Below are positions 5,468 through 7,237 of a stretch of 7,237 nucleotides of DNA, piece by piece; position 1 is the first letter of the stretch, and every line of letters starts with the position of its first letter. The DNA comes from an uncultured Bacilli bacterium (GTDB lineage Bacteria; Bacillota_I; Bacilli_A; ML615J-28; CAG-698). The position numbers and the translations under genes were made by a program. Where the stretch lies: contig CANQVW010000076.1 in the NCBI GenBank assembly GCA_947627395.1, forward strand, positions 1-7,237, written 5' to 3'. The notes beneath the pieces were generated by a model that saw only the letters and a list, made by a program, of their open reading frames with translations, was not told where the DNA came from and ran no database searches.

Positions 5468-7237
5468 ATGAAGAAAAAAATATCAATTATATGTTTTATT
5501 TTATTGATAGTTGTTTGTCTTACGGGTTGTAAACATGATAAAGAAGAGACAAAAAAACACTATGATAATGAAGTTGACACATTAACTATGTCGTCACAAG
5601 AAGTGGATGGTGTATTCAATCCATTCTTTTCAACAACCGCAGCTGATGGAAATGTTGTTGGTTTTACGCAAATTGGTATGTTAGGAAATGATAAAGATGG
5701 TGGTTATACTTATGGTGATGATGAAGCCGTGGTTGTTAAAGACTTGGGTATTATCACGACCGGAACGCAAGGAGTTGATCAAACCACTACATATTATTTT
5801 GTTTTAAAAAAGAATGTTCAATTTTCTAATGGTTCAAGATTATCCATTAAAGATGTTTTATTCAATCTTTATGTATATCTAGATCCCGTATATACAGGTT
5901 CATCGACCATTTATTCCACAGACATTGTCGGATTAAAAGAATATCAAACACAACAAGAAGATGATGAAGCTCAAAAGAGATTTAAAGATCAATTTGACAT
6001 TGAAGCAAACCAAAGAATTAACAATATTCTTGCTGCTGCTGATGATATTTTTGATTTACATAAAGAATCTTTAGATTTAGCTCAATTTAAAAATTATCTT
6101 GCTGAATATGACACAGATGGTCAAATGGCTAAAGATTTAGATGAAGGCTTAAAATTATTTAATGAAGAATTAGAAAGAGATTATAAAAACTCTGTTGATA
6201 CTGCAAGTTCAATTAAATTCATTGATAAATATGGAAATGAAAGTGCACAAAAATTAGTTACAGATGTTCAAGCCTTCCTTTATAATGAAAATTATATTAC
6301 TTATAACAAGGAAGAAAATAAATTAGAAACTTCTTTAGCATCTAGTGTTGATGATTTAAAGAATTGGACACAACAACAAGCCATTCAAGCCATTGTCAAT
6401 GATAAAGTCCCAAAAGATATTGCGGAGATATTAACTTATTGGCAAACAGCTTCAGATTTAAGAGAATCTCTATCAAATGCTGCCTTTGAAAAATACAATC
6501 AAGAACACAAGAATGATGTTAAATTCCCTAATATTTCTGGTATTACGTTTGCGAACAGAACTGAATCTGTTACATTTAAAAATGAAAAAAATGAAACTGT
6601 AACTTGTCCAGCTGTTCAATATGATGAAAATGGTAATATTACCAATGATACTTATGAAGTATTAAAAATCGTTATTAACGATGTCGATCCAAAAGCTATT
6701 TGGAATTTTGCCTTCACTGTTGCACCAATGTATTATTATTCAAGTCAAGAATTAATTGATAAATTTGATTTTGTTTCTAATTTTGGTGTAGAACGTGGTA
6801 GTCAAACATTTATGAATACTGTTGTTAAAGATCCATCTAAAATTGGTTTACCAGTTGGTGCAGGACCTTATCAAGCTGCAAGTGATTTCTATAGTCACAA
6901 CTTAATTCGTTTTGAAAGAAATCCATATTATGTTGGAGGAGCTCCCCTAATTAAGAAAATCAACTTACAAGTTTGTCCTGAAAGTCGTATGACAGACTCA
7001 TTATACAGTCATGATTTGGATTATGTTGAACCAAATGCAAAAACTGAAACAGTTAACCAATTAAAGTCCAAAGCTAAAGAAGGATTTGGAAGTAGAAATG
7101 TTAAAACAGCAGGATATGGATATATTGGTGTCAATGCATCTAAAGTTCCTACACTTGAAGTTCGTCAAATCATTATGCATTGTATTGATACTCAACAAGT
7201 TGTAGATTACTATGGAAGTAGTGCTATTGCTATTCAT
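5468..7237 (+). CDS. ABC transporter substrate-binding lipoprotein, family 5 (oligopeptide OppA/DppA type), 3' partial
   Basis: The frame is open from ATG 5468 to the right edge: 590 whole codons, no stop. The lipoprotein signal ends in the lipobox LTGC, with the lipid cysteine at residue 21. Family 5 solute-binding hallmarks appear in order. They are GVFNPFFSTTAADGNVV (about 48-64), TYYFVLKKNVQFSNGSRLS followed by KDVLFN (about 108-133), GAGPYQAAS, FERNPYYVGGAPLIKKINLQ, LDYVEPNA, GYGYIGVNAS and LEVRQIIMHCIDTQQVVDYYG. The last is the conserved helix close to the start of the final third of the fold, so about 150-250 residues should follow outside the window. The usual role is capturing peptides or similar solutes outside the membrane for an ABC permease. 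Unusually, about 190 charged, helical residues (about 160-350) separate two parts of the first lobe. Permease and ATPase genes are not in view but are expected downstream. Confidence 0.93.
   Translation, partial: MKKKISIICFILLIVVCLTGCKHDKEETKKHYDNEVDTLTMSSQEVDGVFNPFFSTTAADGNVVGFTQIGMLGNDKDGGYTYGDDEAVVVKDLGIITTGTQGVDQTTTYYFVLKKNVQFSNGSRLSIKDVLFNLYVYLDPVYTGSSTIYSTDIVGLKEYQTQQEDDEAQKRFKDQFDIEANQRINNILAAADDIFDLHKESLDLAQFKNYLAEYDTDGQMAKDLDEGLKLFNEELERDYKNSVDTASSIKFIDKYGNESAQKLVTDVQAFLYNENYITYNKEENKLETSLASSVDDLKNWTQQQAIQAIVNDKVPKDIAEILTYWQTASDLRESLSNAAFEKYNQEHKNDVKFPNISGITFANRTESVTFKNEKNETVTCPAVQYDENGNITNDTYEVLKIVINDVDPKAIWNFAFTVAPMYYYSSQELIDKFDFVSNFGVERGSQTFMNTVVKDPSKIGLPVGAGPYQAASDFYSHNLIRFERNPYYVGGAPLIKKINLQVCPESRMTDSLYSHDLDYVEPNAKTETVNQLKSKAKEGFGSRNVKTAGYGYIGVNASKVPTLEVRQIIMHCIDTQQVVDYYGSSAIAIH
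5945..6520 (+). other. Large helical insertion within the substrate-binding protein
   Basis: Between the conserved KDVLFNLYVYLDP segment and the later NISGITF / YEVLKIVINDVDP segments lie about 190 residues rich in D, E, K, Q and L and almost free of proline and glycine. Examples are AQKRFKDQFDIEANQRI, DLDEGLKLFNEELERDYKNS and ILTYWQTASDLRESLSNAAF. In typical family 5 binding proteins this connection is a few dozen residues. The stretch reads as a mostly alpha-helical bundle inserted in lobe I. The boundaries are by eye. Confidence 0.6.

Overview
The window looks like chromosome from a low-GC, Gram-positive-type bacterium (Bacillota, or a wall-less or Mollicutes-like relative such as the gut Erysipelotrichia/RF39-type lineages). 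The DNA is strongly AT-rich. Three of the four proteins begin with a short lipoprotein signal peptide ending in a L-x-G-C lipobox. Ribosome binding sites are strong purine-rich AGGAGG or GGGG types. All 11 tryptophans I can read are TGG and one gene ends in TGA, so the standard bacterial code is much more likely than the Mycoplasma code. The lineage assignment is inference; no rRNA or housekeeping marker is present.

Layout: all four genes are on the + strand and packed head to tail, with only 12 to 13 bases between them. (1) Positions 1-3593: the 3' part of a giant BspA-like surface protein, cut by the left edge. It has the end of an Ig-like domain, about 30 LRR_5 repeats, a helical/coiled-coil stalk and a C-terminal membrane anchor. 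(2) Positions 3606-4262: a small lipoprotein of unknown function. (3) Positions 4276-5454: a lipoprotein with Listeria-Bacteroides (InlB B-type) repeat modules followed by a GLUG/beta-helix-like region. (4) Positions 5468-7237: the first 590 codons of a family 5 (OppA/DppA-type) substrate-binding lipoprotein of an ABC transporter. It carries a large helical insertion and is cut by the right edge. No gap between genes is long enough for a promoter or terminator, so the set is almost certainly one transcript that starts before and continues past the window.

Taken together, every product is predicted to be exported and held on the outer face of the cytoplasmic membrane. The only recognisable biochemical role is peptide-type solute capture by the fourth protein. 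The most attractive reading, which is inference, is a surface-capture and uptake module. In it a large LRR protein and two accessory lipoproteins would work with an oligopeptide-type ABC importer whose permease and ATPase genes should lie just downstream. There are no RNA genes, mobile elements, CRISPR arrays, riboswitches or minus-strand genes that I can support.
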